5,834 nucleotides of DNA from Caldisericia bacterium (lineage in GTDB: Bacteria > Caldisericota > Caldisericia > UBA6126). A program made the translations under genes and the position numbers. Positions 1 to 5,648 of this stretch are shown in pieces (position 1 is the first letter of the stretch; each line of letters opens with the position of its first letter). Location of the stretch: the NCBI GenBank assembly GCA_028708485.1, contig JAQVYZ010000078.1, positions 1-5,834 of the forward strand, read 5' to 3'. The notes beneath the pieces were generated by a model, which was not told the DNA's origin, searched no databases, and saw only the letters and a list, made by a program, of their open reading frames with translations.

Positions 1-835
1 GGGAGAAGTGTTTAAAAATGAAGCATTGGATGTCATGATTGGCAGTCTTCCCATTGAATTCAATGAGAAGGAAAAAGAAGCGGTCAAACTGAACATGCTG
101 AAGATCTTGCACGAAAAATACCAGATCACAGAAGAGGATTTCTTAAGCGCTGAACTGGAGATTGTTCCCAGAGGAGAAGCATTGGATGTAGGATTTGACC
201 GCAGCATGATTCTTGGATACGGTCATGACGACAGGATTTGTGCCTATACTTCTTTGAAAGCGCTGTTGGATATGACAGAACCTCCTGAATTAAGCTCATG
301 TGTGCTATTACTCGATAAGGAAGAGATTGGTTCTGAAGGCAACACGGGTGCCAAGACCAAAGCAATCGAAGAATTCTTTGAAGACCTGATCGCACTCAGT
401 GGTGAAAATATACGTTTATCGAAGGTGTTTGCTAAATCCGCATGTCTTTCCGCGGATGTCAGCGCAGCATTAGACCCTCATTTTAAAGATGCCTTCGAGG
501 AGAAGAATGCCCCCTATTTCCATAAAGGCATTGTGTTGTCGAAATATACCGGCGCCGGCGGAAAAGGCGGTTCTTCAGATGCTTCCGCTGAATTTGTCGG
601 AAAAATCAGGCGTTTGTTCAATGAGTACAACGTGAAATTTCAAACTGCCGAACTCGGAAAAGTAGATGTAGGCGGTGGTGGTACCGTAGCTAAGTATTTT
701 GGTGAAAGAGGGATGGAAGTGATTGACGCCGGCCCTGCTCTACTATCAATGCACGCTCCTTATGAGATTTGTGCAAAAGATGATCTTTACGAAACATACA
801 GAGCTTATTCAGCTTTTTTAGCGCATCATAAGTAA
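1..835 (+). CDS. M18-family zinc aminopeptidase, C-terminal part (5' truncated by window edge)
   Basis: This is the C-terminal part of a metallo-aminopeptidase of the M18 family (aspartyl aminopeptidase / aminopeptidase I), cytosolic enzymes that remove N-terminal residues from peptides using two metal ions. The frame is open to the left edge (codons GGA GAA precede the GTG at 8), so that GTG is probably internal and roughly the first 170-190 residues of a usual 430-470 are missing, including the first zinc-ligand histidine. Counting from the codon at 8, M18 landmarks appear in order: GHDDR (72-76, bridging Asp probably D74), DKEEIGSEG (103-111, catalytic and metal Glu E105/E106), SADVS (148-152, metal Asp D150) and SMHAPYE (247-253, metal His H249). 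A glycine-rich stretch, KVDVGGGG (218-225), lies before the last ligand. Nothing visible is broken. The family is clear; substrate preference (acidic or broader) cannot be read. The gene ends 14 bases before a strong hairpin terminator and converges with the riboflavin transporter gene. Confidence 0.95.
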   Translation, partial: GEVFKNEALDVMIGSLPIEFNEKEKEAVKLNMLKILHEKYQITEEDFLSAELEIVPRGEALDVGFDRSMILGYGHDDRICAYTSLKALLDMTEPPELSSCVLLLDKEEIGSEGNTGAKTKAIEEFFEDLIALSGENIRLSKVFAKSACLSADVSAALDPHFKDAFEEKNAPYFHKGIVLSKYTGAGGKGGSSDASAEFVGKIRRLFNEYNVKFQTAELGKVDVGGGGTVAKYFGERGMEVIDAGPALLSMHAPYEICAKDDLYETYRAYSAFLAHHK

Positions 836-848
836 GAAATAATCAATC

Positions 849-884
849 AAAACAGGCGGATCAGATAGATCCGCCTGTTTTTTT
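849..884. terminator. Bidirectional intrinsic terminator between convergent genes
   Basis: A perfect inverted repeat pairs AAAACAGGCGGATC (849-862) with GATCCGCCTGTTTT (868-881) around a five-base AGATA loop. A T-run to 884 follows on the plus strand. On the minus strand the stem ends in TTTTGATTGATT. It can therefore end the aminopeptidase transcript (+) and also the riboflavin transporter transcript (-), whose stop codon is only a few bases away. Confidence 0.93.
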
Positions 885-887
885 ATC

Positions 888-1448
888 CTAGTGAGTATCC
901 TTCTTAAACAGATACGAGGATAACCGATCCCCCATAGCTAATTTCATGAGAAAAAACAGAACAGAATTGACTCCACTATGAATCAAGTTAAATGGGATGA
1001 TCGTCGGTATAATCATGAGTTTTACCGTTTCTAATGAGACATTGAGATAAATAGGCGTAATCAAGAGATTGCCAGGAACCATGATACCTACCCTGGCTAA
1101 AGTGCCTAATGCCAGTCCCAAAAAAGTTGGAATCGGACTTTTGGATTTCCTACGAGCAAACAAACTGAATATCACGACAAACGCAGAAGAAGCCAAAAAG
1201 TGCATCAAGGTTCCCCAACCTCCGCCGTCACCACCGCGCATTAATGTATACAGAATCGCTTTTACAGCGACTGAAATCATCCCCCATAAGGGTCCAAATG
1301 CATATCCTACCCAAAGTAAAGGGATATCACCGGGTGCATATTTCAAATATGGAGCGGGTGGGAAAATCGAGAACGCAAAAAATACCTCTAACACAACACC
1401 AAAAGCAGTCAATAATCCTGCTTGAACTAACCTTCTTGTCCTAAACAT
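888..1448 (-). CDS. ribU: Riboflavin ECF transporter substrate-binding (S) component, RibU type
   Basis: This is the membrane S component that binds riboflavin and works with the shared ECF module (EcfA, EcfA', EcfT; not in this window) to import the vitamin. The 186-residue length fits S components. The protein is mostly hydrophobic helix, with segments at about 8-28, 43-69, 78-98, 108-130 and 141-171. Family-like motifs include KYAPGDIPLLWVGYAFGPL (36-54), which resembles the conserved K-x-x-x-D-I-P loop after helix 1 of RibU, and IIPFNLIHSGVNS (150-162), which resembles the RibU PFNLIKG-type motif near the C terminus. The ATG at 1448 is chosen because GGGGAGG (1454-1460 on the plus strand, complement) lies five bases before it. 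The FMN riboswitch directly upstream is strong independent evidence for riboflavin rather than another vitamin. The gene stands alone with no riboflavin synthesis genes beside it. Family and substrate are well supported; transport itself is inferred. Confidence 0.9.
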   Translation of the reverse strand: MFRTRRLVQAGLLTAFGVVLEVFFAFSIFPPAPYLKYAPGDIPLLWVGYAFGPLWGMISVAVKAILYTLMRGGDGGGWGTLMHFLASSAFVVIFSLFARRKSKSPIPTFLGLALGTLARVGIMVPGNLLITPIYLNVSLETVKLMIIPTIIPFNLIHSGVNSVLFFLMKLAMGDRLSSYLFKKDTH

Positions 1449-1453
1449 ACAAT

Positions 1454-1510
1454 CCTCCCCAAAGTTAAATTACATCAAGGCATTTGGGGAAAAAGACATC
1501 ATCTTCTTCC
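1454..1510 (-). promoter_or_regulatory. Riboswitch expression platform: SD-sequestering hairpin with competing anti-sequestor
   Basis: Read as mRNA, the leader contains UCCCCAAA (1490 to 1483), which pairs perfectly over eight bases with UUUGGGGA (1463 to 1456). The second arm contains most of the ribosome site GGGGAGG (1460 to 1454), so this hairpin (19-base loop) would hide it. A competing hairpin pairs GGAAGAAGA (1510 to 1502) with UCUUUUUCC (1496 to 1488): nine pairs including one G-U, around a five-base loop. Its 5' arm contains the 3' strand of aptamer helix P1, and its 3' arm overlaps the anti-SD arm by three bases. No U-run follows the sequestering stem, so translational rather than transcriptional control is inferred. 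Confidence 0.75.
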
Positions 1511-1606
1511 ATCCAGACTTTACTGTCGGCTCCGGAGTCTCACCGGATCTGCTTACGCTCGCGGGCTTTACCGCCGGTAGGGAACTTCCCCCTGCCCTGA
1601 AGACAT
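1501..1606 (-). ncRNA. FMN riboswitch (RFN element) aptamer
   Basis: The minus strand matches the conserved FMN aptamer core from end to end. In order it shows GGGCAGGGGGAAGTTCCC, then ACCGGCGGTAAAGCCCGCGAGC, given here as two blocks (ACCGGCGGTAAA and GCCCGCGAGC), a short variable arm (GTAAGCAGAT), CCGGTGAGACTCCGGAGCCG (the GGTGAGA and AGCCGACAGT signatures), and AGTCTGGATGGAAGAAGA at the 3' end. Helix P1 closes with UCUUC near 1603-1599 against GAAGA near 1509-1505. At about 106 bases it is compact because the variable arm is short. It binds FMN and controls the riboflavin transporter gene that follows. Identification is from recalled consensus, not a covariance-model search, but the match is extensive. 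Confidence 0.96.
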
Positions 1607-1611
1607 AAAAA

Positions 1612-1639
1612 ATATTACTCGGTTTTGATTCGTTTTCAA
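1612..1639 (-). promoter_or_regulatory. Sigma-A-like promoter of the riboswitch/ribU transcript
   Basis: On the minus strand a -35-like TTGAAA (1639 to 1634) is separated by 16 bases from a -10-like TAATAT (1617 to 1612). The predicted start of transcription, about seven bases downstream near 1605, falls just at the first base of aptamer helix P1, which is the expected geometry for a riboswitch leader. Confidence 0.7.
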
Positions 1640-1667
1640 GTATTGCATTCTTTGAAAAGACATTGAA

Positions 1668-1697
1668 TTGCTTTTTTTCTTTATTTCTACTTATAAT
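1668..1697 (+). promoter_or_regulatory. Putative promoter of the membrane-protein gene, placed against its start codon
   Basis: A perfect TATAAT lies at 1692-1697, with a fair -35 TTGCTT at 1668-1673 and an 18-base spacer. Transcription would begin around 1703-1705, directly at the ATG at 1706, implying a leaderless or nearly leaderless mRNA. There is no good Shine-Dalgarno; only GGA at 1698-1700. The -10 is good, the -35 is moderate, and an upstream start is not excluded. Confidence 0.5.
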
Positions 1698-1705
1698 GGA
1701 ATACG

Positions 1706-2308
1706 ATGAAAGCATTCAGAAAAAAGATTCATTTTTGGCTATGGATTATGATGATTTTAAGTGTTTCGCCAATTCTGTTGTTTTTGGTTGGTTGGTGGGG
1801 ATCTGTTGCATTTATTCCTGAACCAAAAATATGGATTTTTGCTTTATCCGGATTCATTTTTGGGATTTTGTTGTCTTTTTTATTGTTCAAGAAAGTGATT
1901 CAAAATCTTTTTTCGATACCCTATATTATCCTGGTTTTCATCTATATTTTCTATTTTATTGGAATATATGGTTTTTTCATGGGCTTTGTGCCACCAGTTG
2001 TTTTATTAAGCATCCCTGCCGGATCCTATCTTGGTGAAAGAGCGAGAACCTGCACTGAGATAGAAAAACAAAGAATTTTGAATAGAGCTATGATATTTAC
2101 TTTGCTATGTCTTTTCATTGGTTGTTTTACAACAGCTTATTTAGCATTAAGAGAAAAAACAATTGGTTTACAGGTACAACATATGCTGGGTCTACCATTT
2201 CTTGTTACGCATTTCATGGTTTGGGTACTGATTATTGTTGGATCGCTTTTGCTGTTTATTGTTCATCATTTTTTGATAGCGTTTTGTTTTAAAAAATTCT
2301 CATCTTGA
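1706..2308 (+). CDS. Hypothetical polytopic membrane protein, about six helices
   Basis: I do not recognise this 200-residue protein. It is strongly hydrophobic, with likely membrane segments at about 9-30, 41-62, 70-93, 95-109, 127-148 and 166-193. The N terminus is basic (MKAFRKKIHF) and the C terminus is short and basic (FKKFSS). The only long soluble stretch is the charged loop at 110-126 (ERARTCTEIEKQRILNR) between segments 4 and 5, which would be cytoplasmic by the positive-inside rule. A PP-x-x-x-L-L-S-I-P-A-G-S-Y-L-G stretch (96-110) could be a family signature. No catalytic, nucleotide-binding or transport motif is visible. The gene is far more T-rich than its neighbours, beyond what the hydrophobic codons would obviously require. 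The ATG at 1706 is used because no later start has a ribosome site, although its own is weak. It is divergent from ribU and upstream of the VOC gene, with no clear terminator between, so read-through is possible. Confidence 0.75.
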   Translation: MKAFRKKIHFWLWIMMILSVSPILLFLVGWWGSVAFIPEPKIWIFALSGFIFGILLSFLLFKKVIQNLFSIPYIILVFIYIFYFIGIYGFFMGFVPPVVLLSIPAGSYLGERARTCTEIEKQRILNRAMIFTLLCLFIGCFTTAYLALREKTIGLQVQHMLGLPFLVTHFMVWVLIIVGSLLLFIVHHFLIAFCFKKFSS

Positions 2309-2333
2309 CAGTCTTTTTTAATAAATTTAGAAA
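2305..2333 (+). promoter_or_regulatory. Putative promoter of the VOC gene overlapping the preceding stop codon
   Basis: A consensus -35 TTGACA at 2305-2310 contains the TGA stop (2306-2308) of the membrane-protein gene. Seventeen bases later is a weak -10, TAGAAA (2328-2333), which would start a transcript near 2340 with about 30 bases of leader before the VOC ATG. The -35 and the spacing are good, but the -10 matches TATAAT at only four of six positions. Confidence 0.4.
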
Positions 2334-2368
2334 CTTTTTTCGTTTTTTGATTAAGTGAAGGAGGTATT

Positions 2369-2737
2369 ATGAATCGAGTAGTACATTTTGAGATTAGTGC
2401 GGATGATCCAACCAAGGCTGCAGATTTTTATTCAAAGGTTTTTGGCTGGGAAATAAAAAAATGGGAAGGAGAGTTTGAATATTGGTTGGTTATGACTGGA
2501 GATGAAAAAGATCCAGGCATCGATGGGGCGATTATGAGAAGAAGTTACCCCAAAGGCAACGGCACTATTAACACCATTAGCGTAGAAGACGCGGACCAAT
2601 CTAAAGAAAAGATCATACAAGCCGGTGGTAAACAAGTGACTGATTTTGAGATTATTCCAAAAGTGGGCAAATTTGCCTATTTTGAAGATACGGAAGGCAA
2701 TATGTTTGGTGTTTTGCAGTGGAAAGGCTACATGTAA
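2369..2737 (+). CDS. VOC-superfamily (glyoxalase/bleomycin-resistance fold) protein
   Basis: This 122-residue, single-domain protein has the two-module beta-alpha-beta-beta-beta pattern of the vicinal-oxygen-chelate superfamily. Module 1 begins VVHFEISADDPTKAADFYSKVFGWEI (4-29), the usual strand followed by an 'A-x-x-F-Y-x-x-x-F-G-W' helix. Module 2 begins NTISVEDADQSKEKIIQAGGK (68-88) and ends with FEDTEGNMFGVLQW (105-118), the family's D-x-x-G-N turn. His6 is kept at the first metal position, but by rough alignment the positions that normally give the second-module His and the final Glu are Ile67 and Gly114. A standard metal-dependent glyoxalase activity is therefore doubtful. Members of this subgroup are usually of unknown substrate. 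The start has a strong AAGGAGG at 2358-2364. The gene is followed closely by its own terminator. Fold assignment is secure; function is not. Confidence 0.9.
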   Translation: MNRVVHFEISADDPTKAADFYSKVFGWEIKKWEGEFEYWLVMTGDEKDPGIDGAIMRRSYPKGNGTINTISVEDADQSKEKIIQAGGKQVTDFEIIPKVGKFAYFEDTEGNMFGVLQWKGYM

Positions 2738-2774
2738 AAAAATATATTGGGACTGTCCCAATTTATTTTTTTTT
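2738..2774 (+). terminator. Intrinsic terminator after the VOC gene
   Basis: The stem ATTGGGA (2746-2752) pairs with TCCCAAT (2756-2762) around CTG and is followed by TTATTTTTTTTT to 2774. The A-run upstream can pair with the T-run across one T-T mismatch, lengthening the helix. It starts immediately after the VOC stop codon and separates that gene from mrp. Confidence 0.88.
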
Positions 2775-2840
2775 CTGAAATTTAATGGGAATATTGTTAC
2801 TATAGTGAATTGGTTGTTAGTAGCGGTTAATTAAAGCTTG

Positions 2841-2846
2841 AAAGGA
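2841..2846 (+). promoter_or_regulatory. Ribosome binding site that sets the mrp start
   Basis: AAAGGA at 2841-2846 lies six bases before the ATG at 2853. It falls downstream of an in-frame TTG at 2838, which has no ribosome site at a suitable distance, so the ATG is preferred. Confidence 0.75.
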
Positions 2847-2852
2847 AAGAAT

Positions 2853-3920
2853 ATGGATAACAAAGAAATCATGCTGGAAGCCCTGAGAGGTGTTGAGGAT
2901 CCGGAATTACACCAGGATATTGTATCTTTGGGGATGGTGAAAGACCTGCAGGTTTCCCCGGAAAAAGCTGTACATCTAACGATTGCTCTCACTCAGGAAG
3001 GTTGTCCGTTGAAGCATGAGATCGGGAATAATGCCAAACAGGCTTTACTCAATGCAGGTGCTACAAATGTGATCATCCAATTTGGGAAACTTTCCGAAGA
3101 AGAGAAGAAAAAAATCTTTGCGAACCGTCAAGTTCCGGAACAAAAACCCATCCAAAAAGGATCCATTAAACACATCCTTGCAGTTGGCTCTGGTAAAGGC
3201 GGCGTCGGTAAGTCCACCGTTGTGACAAATCTTGCGATCGCTTTACATCAAAAAGGCTGGAAAGTAGGCGTTCTGGATGCAGATGTGTTGGGTCCCAATA
3301 TCCCAACGATGTTTCAAATCCAGAAAAAAGCTTTCAGTCAGGGCGAACACATCGTCCCCATCGTGAACCATGGCGTAAAAGTCATGTCTATAGGTTTTTT
3401 GCTCCCGGATGACAACACACCGGTCATCTGGAGAGGTCCCATGATTTCCTCCTCCATTGAACAGCTATTTGAAATGACTTTGTGGGAAGAATTGGATATT
3501 TTGTTAATCGACTTGCCACCCGGTACCAGTGATACGATGCTAACGGTAGCACAAGCCCTTCCGATTGATGGAGGCTTGGTCATCACCACCCCTTCGAAAG
3601 TTTCAGAAAACGATGCGACCAAATTTTTAAAAACATTTGAGAAGCTTAATGTGCCACTGTATGGCATCATCGAGAATATGTCCTACTTTATCGCACCCGA
3701 TACCCAGAAAAGGTATGATCTTTTTGGTACCGGGGGAGGGCAAAGAATCAGCCAATTATCCAATATTCCTTTGATCGGGCAGATTCCGTTCGAAATGGAA
3801 ACCGGCGCTTGCGGGAATGGGGAAGAACCGGTAGTGGTGTCCTGCCCAGCCTCGAGCAGCGCTCAGGCTTTTAGCAAGATCGCTGAGTTATTGATGAGCC
3901 AGCTCACCAAATCTAAATAA
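2853..3920 (+). CDS. mrp: Mrp/ApbC/NBP35-family P-loop ATPase with N-terminal MIP18-like domain
   Basis: This cytosolic ATPase belongs to the Mrp/ApbC group, which in studied members carries Fe-S clusters to target proteins; some Firmicutes relatives (SalA) act in gene regulation instead. The 355 residues are typical. An N-terminal MIP18/DUF59 domain (about 2-80) has DPELHQDIVSLGMV and the TQEGCPL motif with Cys51. A linker at 85-104 leads to the ATPase domain, with deviant Walker A GKGGVGKST (114-122), LDADVLGPNIP (141-151), WRGPM (193-197), Walker B-like DILLIDLPPGTSD (215-227) and the ENMSYF signature (274-279). Odd point: where cluster-carrier members have CxxC just after ENMSYF, this protein reads IAPDTQKRYDLFG with no cysteine. 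The remaining cysteines in the C-terminal part are Cys320 and Cys331. The start is the ATG at 2853, not the in-frame TTG at 2838. A TATAGT at 2801-2806 could be its -10, but no good -35 accompanies it. The gene converges with the Na/Pi transporter gene, 26 bases away. Confidence 0.95.
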   Translation: MDNKEIMLEALRGVEDPELHQDIVSLGMVKDLQVSPEKAVHLTIALTQEGCPLKHEIGNNAKQALLNAGATNVIIQFGKLSEEEKKKIFANRQVPEQKPIQKGSIKHILAVGSGKGGVGKSTVVTNLAIALHQKGWKVGVLDADVLGPNIPTMFQIQKKAFSQGEHIVPIVNHGVKVMSIGFLLPDDNTPVIWRGPMISSSIEQLFEMTLWEELDILLIDLPPGTSDTMLTVAQALPIDGGLVITTPSKVSENDATKFLKTFEKLNVPLYGIIENMSYFIAPDTQKRYDLFGTGGGQRISQLSNIPLIGQIPFEMETGACGNGEEPVVVSCPASSSAQAFSKIAELLMSQLTKSK

Positions 3921-3934
3921 AGAGTAGAGTAAAG

Positions 3935-3982
3935 CAGGGAGTATCCTTACCCGATTTTCTCCGGTAGGGATTCCCTGGTTTT
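3935..3982. terminator. Hairpin at the convergent 3' ends of mrp and the Na/Pi transporter gene
   Basis: CAGGGA (3935-3940) pairs with TCCCTG (3972-3977), and ATCCTTACC (3943-3951) pairs with GGTAGGGAT (3963-3971) with one G-T pair. A two-base GT bulge lies between the two segments and an 11-base loop closes the stem. A short TTTT (3979-3982) follows on the plus strand. On the minus strand only a weak CTTTACTC follows. The right part of the stem lies inside the last codons of the transporter gene. It is probably the mrp terminator; its use on the minus strand is less certain because the T-runs are poor. Confidence 0.55.
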
Positions 3983-5617
3983 CTGAAATGTCGCAAACAA
4001 TTCGATAATGTTATAAGCGTGGTCTGCTGCTCTCTCCAGGTTAATGATGATGTCGGTAAACACCACCGCAGTATTAATTTCCGTCTCTCCTTTAATATAG
4101 AAAAGGCAATGATCACTTCGAATCTCTTTCACCAATATATCAATTTTTTCTTCAATTTTGGTTCCTTCAGCCAGCAAAGAGGGTCCTTGTTCATAATTAT
4201 CCATAATGAAAATCGCTCTTTGCAAATTTTCATTCACTAAAGTAAATAAGTCTTCAATCTTTTCATTGATCATAGACGTCATTTTTACGTTATTTTCATA
4301 GATATACTCTGAGAATTCATACAAATTGGTCGCATGGTCTCCCCATCGCTCGATATCATCGACTACCTGCATCAACACCAGTGACCGTTTACTCTCATCT
4401 TCCGTCAGTTGGACTTCATACAAACTTCTCAGGTATTTTAACGTTTCGCGTTGAATCTCATTAACAAGGTTTTCCAAGTCATAGAGTTTCTTGGATTCCG
4501 AGTAATGAATTTTCCCGGTGATAGCGGATATTTCTAATTCTAGCATCTCCTTTGCAATAACAGCCATTCTTTTGATTTCGCTCTTACAGGCATCCAAGGC
4601 TAACGAGGGCGTGGGGATTAAACGTGAATCCAAAAACTGAGTGCCCATATGAAATTCTTTCTCCTTCGTTTTTAATAAACCTTTGATGATTTTCGCGAAT
4701 AGCTTTACTTGCCATAACCAAAAAACAGACCATACTACATTAAAAACGGTATGGCTGTTCGCGACGATTCTGGCAGCTGAAGTCATATTCAGCGCTTCTG
4801 AAATCCAAATAATTCCATTTGTAAAAAGAGGAATGAATGGATAAATCAACATTACGCCAACAAAATTAAACAAGAAATGGGCTAAAGCGACTCGTTTTGC
4901 GTTCAAGTTAGCTCCAATAGAGGCCAATCCTGTTGTCAGGGTTGTTCCAATATTGGCGCCCAATACCAGTGTGACAGCGCTTGATAGTGTTGCAAACAAG
5001 CCCTGGCCTGCCATGCTGACTACAATGGAGGTAGTCGCGGAGGAAGATTGGACTAAAGCGGTAAAAATAGTGGAGGCGATGATCCCGGTAAATGGTTTTT
5101 GGCCAAAAACAGATAACATATCTAAAAATGGCTCGTACTCCTTTAACCTGCACAAGCCTTGCTCCATTAAGTATAATCCAATTAATAAGCAACCGAATGA
5201 CACAATCGCCATTCCTACATATTTGCTTCTTTTCTTTTTCGATACCATATAAATAATCAATCCGATAGGCAGCAAATAGAATCCCCAGATTGAGATCTTA
5301 AAAGCGATAATTTGCGCGGTGATGGTGGTGCCGACATTCGCACCGAATATAAGACCCAGCGATTGATCAAAAGTCAGTAGTCCGGAATTGACGAACGCTA
5401 AAGTAATCACAGTCACAACCGAGGAAGCTTGAATCATCGAGGTGACTATCAATCCGGTTAAGAAAGCTTTCATCGGAGATCGCGTAGCGTTCTCGAGGAT
5501 GCTTTTCATTCTCACACCGGCTACTTCTTTGAGGGAATCACTAAATGTGATCAGTCCATATAAGAAGATGCCAACACCGCCAACGATAAAAGCTATTTCC
5601 ATCGGTTTTAAAAACAT
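3947..5617 (-). CDS. Na/Pi cotransporter family protein with C-terminal PhoU domain
   Basis: This is a 556-residue inner-membrane transporter of the Na/Pi-cotransporter family (NptA/YjbB-like) with a cytoplasmic PhoU-like tail. The membrane part (about 1-310) holds the family's inverted duplication: repeat 1 has TSMIQASSVVTV (59-70) and GANVGTT (92-98), and repeat 2 has TALVQSSSATTS (186-197) and GANIGTT (220-226). The QASS/QSSS motifs are the expected substrate- and sodium-site elements. After a linker (about 311-340), the tail has two PhoU signatures, DDIERWGDHATNL (420-432) and INLERAADHAYNI (525-537), each an E-R-x-x-D-H-x-x-N-I type motif. Family members move phosphate with sodium; bacterial ones may import it or, like YjbB, export it, so direction is open. 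The start has AGGAGGA (5621-5627, complement) four bases... upstream of the ATG, counted from 5621 to 5617 as three intervening bases. It lies 31 bases after leuS on the same strand, so co-transcription is likely. No pho-type operator is evident in the short gap. Confidence 0.94.
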   Translation of the reverse strand: MFLKPMEIAFIVGGVGIFLYGLITFSDSLKEVAGVRMKSILENATRSPMKAFLTGLIVTSMIQASSVVTVITLAFVNSGLLTFDQSLGLIFGANVGTTITAQIIAFKISIWGFYLLPIGLIIYMVSKKKRSKYVGMAIVSFGCLLIGLYLMEQGLCRLKEYEPFLDMLSVFGQKPFTGIIASTIFTALVQSSSATTSIVVSMAGQGLFATLSSAVTLVLGANIGTTLTTGLASIGANLNAKRVALAHFLFNFVGVMLIYPFIPLFTNGIIWISEALNMTSAARIVANSHTVFNVVWSVFWLWQVKLFAKIIKGLLKTKEKEFHMGTQFLDSRLIPTPSLALDACKSEIKRMAVIAKEMLELEISAITGKIHYSESKKLYDLENLVNEIQRETLKYLRSLYEVQLTEDESKRSLVLMQVVDDIERWGDHATNLYEFSEYIYENNVKMTSMINEKIEDLFTLVNENLQRAIFIMDNYEQGPSLLAEGTKIEEKIDILVKEIRSDHCLFYIKGETEINTAVVFTDIIINLERAADHAYNIIELFATFQKTRESLPEKIG

Positions 5618-5648
5618 ATTTCCTCCTCTTCCCTTTCCTCTTTATCCT

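Noticed and set aside
1069..1425. A plus-strand open frame of 118 codons antisense to ribU
   Set aside because: It mirrors the coding strand of a well-recognised gene, has low-complexity composition and no ribosome site.
1470..1715. An 81-codon minus-strand open frame covering the ribU leader
   Set aside because: It lies entirely across the FMN aptamer, its promoter and the expression platform. Its sequence is RNA structure, not protein-like, and it has no ribosome site.
2306..2757. Complementary heptamers GACAGTC (2307-2313 area) and GACTGTC (2751-2757 area) flanking the VOC gene
   Set aside because: Seven-base matches are expected by chance at this length, and one copy is already explained by the terminator stem.
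2746..2762. The TTGGGAC-GTCCCAA palindrome as a mobile-element end or operator
   Set aside because: The long T-run directly after it and its position right after a stop codon fit an intrinsic terminator. No second copy or target duplication is visible in the window.
2838..2852. TTG at 2838 as the start of mrp
   Set aside because: It would add five residues not expected in the family, and the AAAGGA ribosome site lies after it, correctly placed for the ATG at 2853.
3338..3670. A minus-strand open frame of 110 codons inside mrp
   Set aside because: It is the shadow of the conserved ATPase domain, with no supporting signals.
4953..5252. A plus-strand open frame of 99 codons inside the Na/Pi transporter gene
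   Set aside because: It is antisense to a clearly conserved membrane domain and has no recognisable features.
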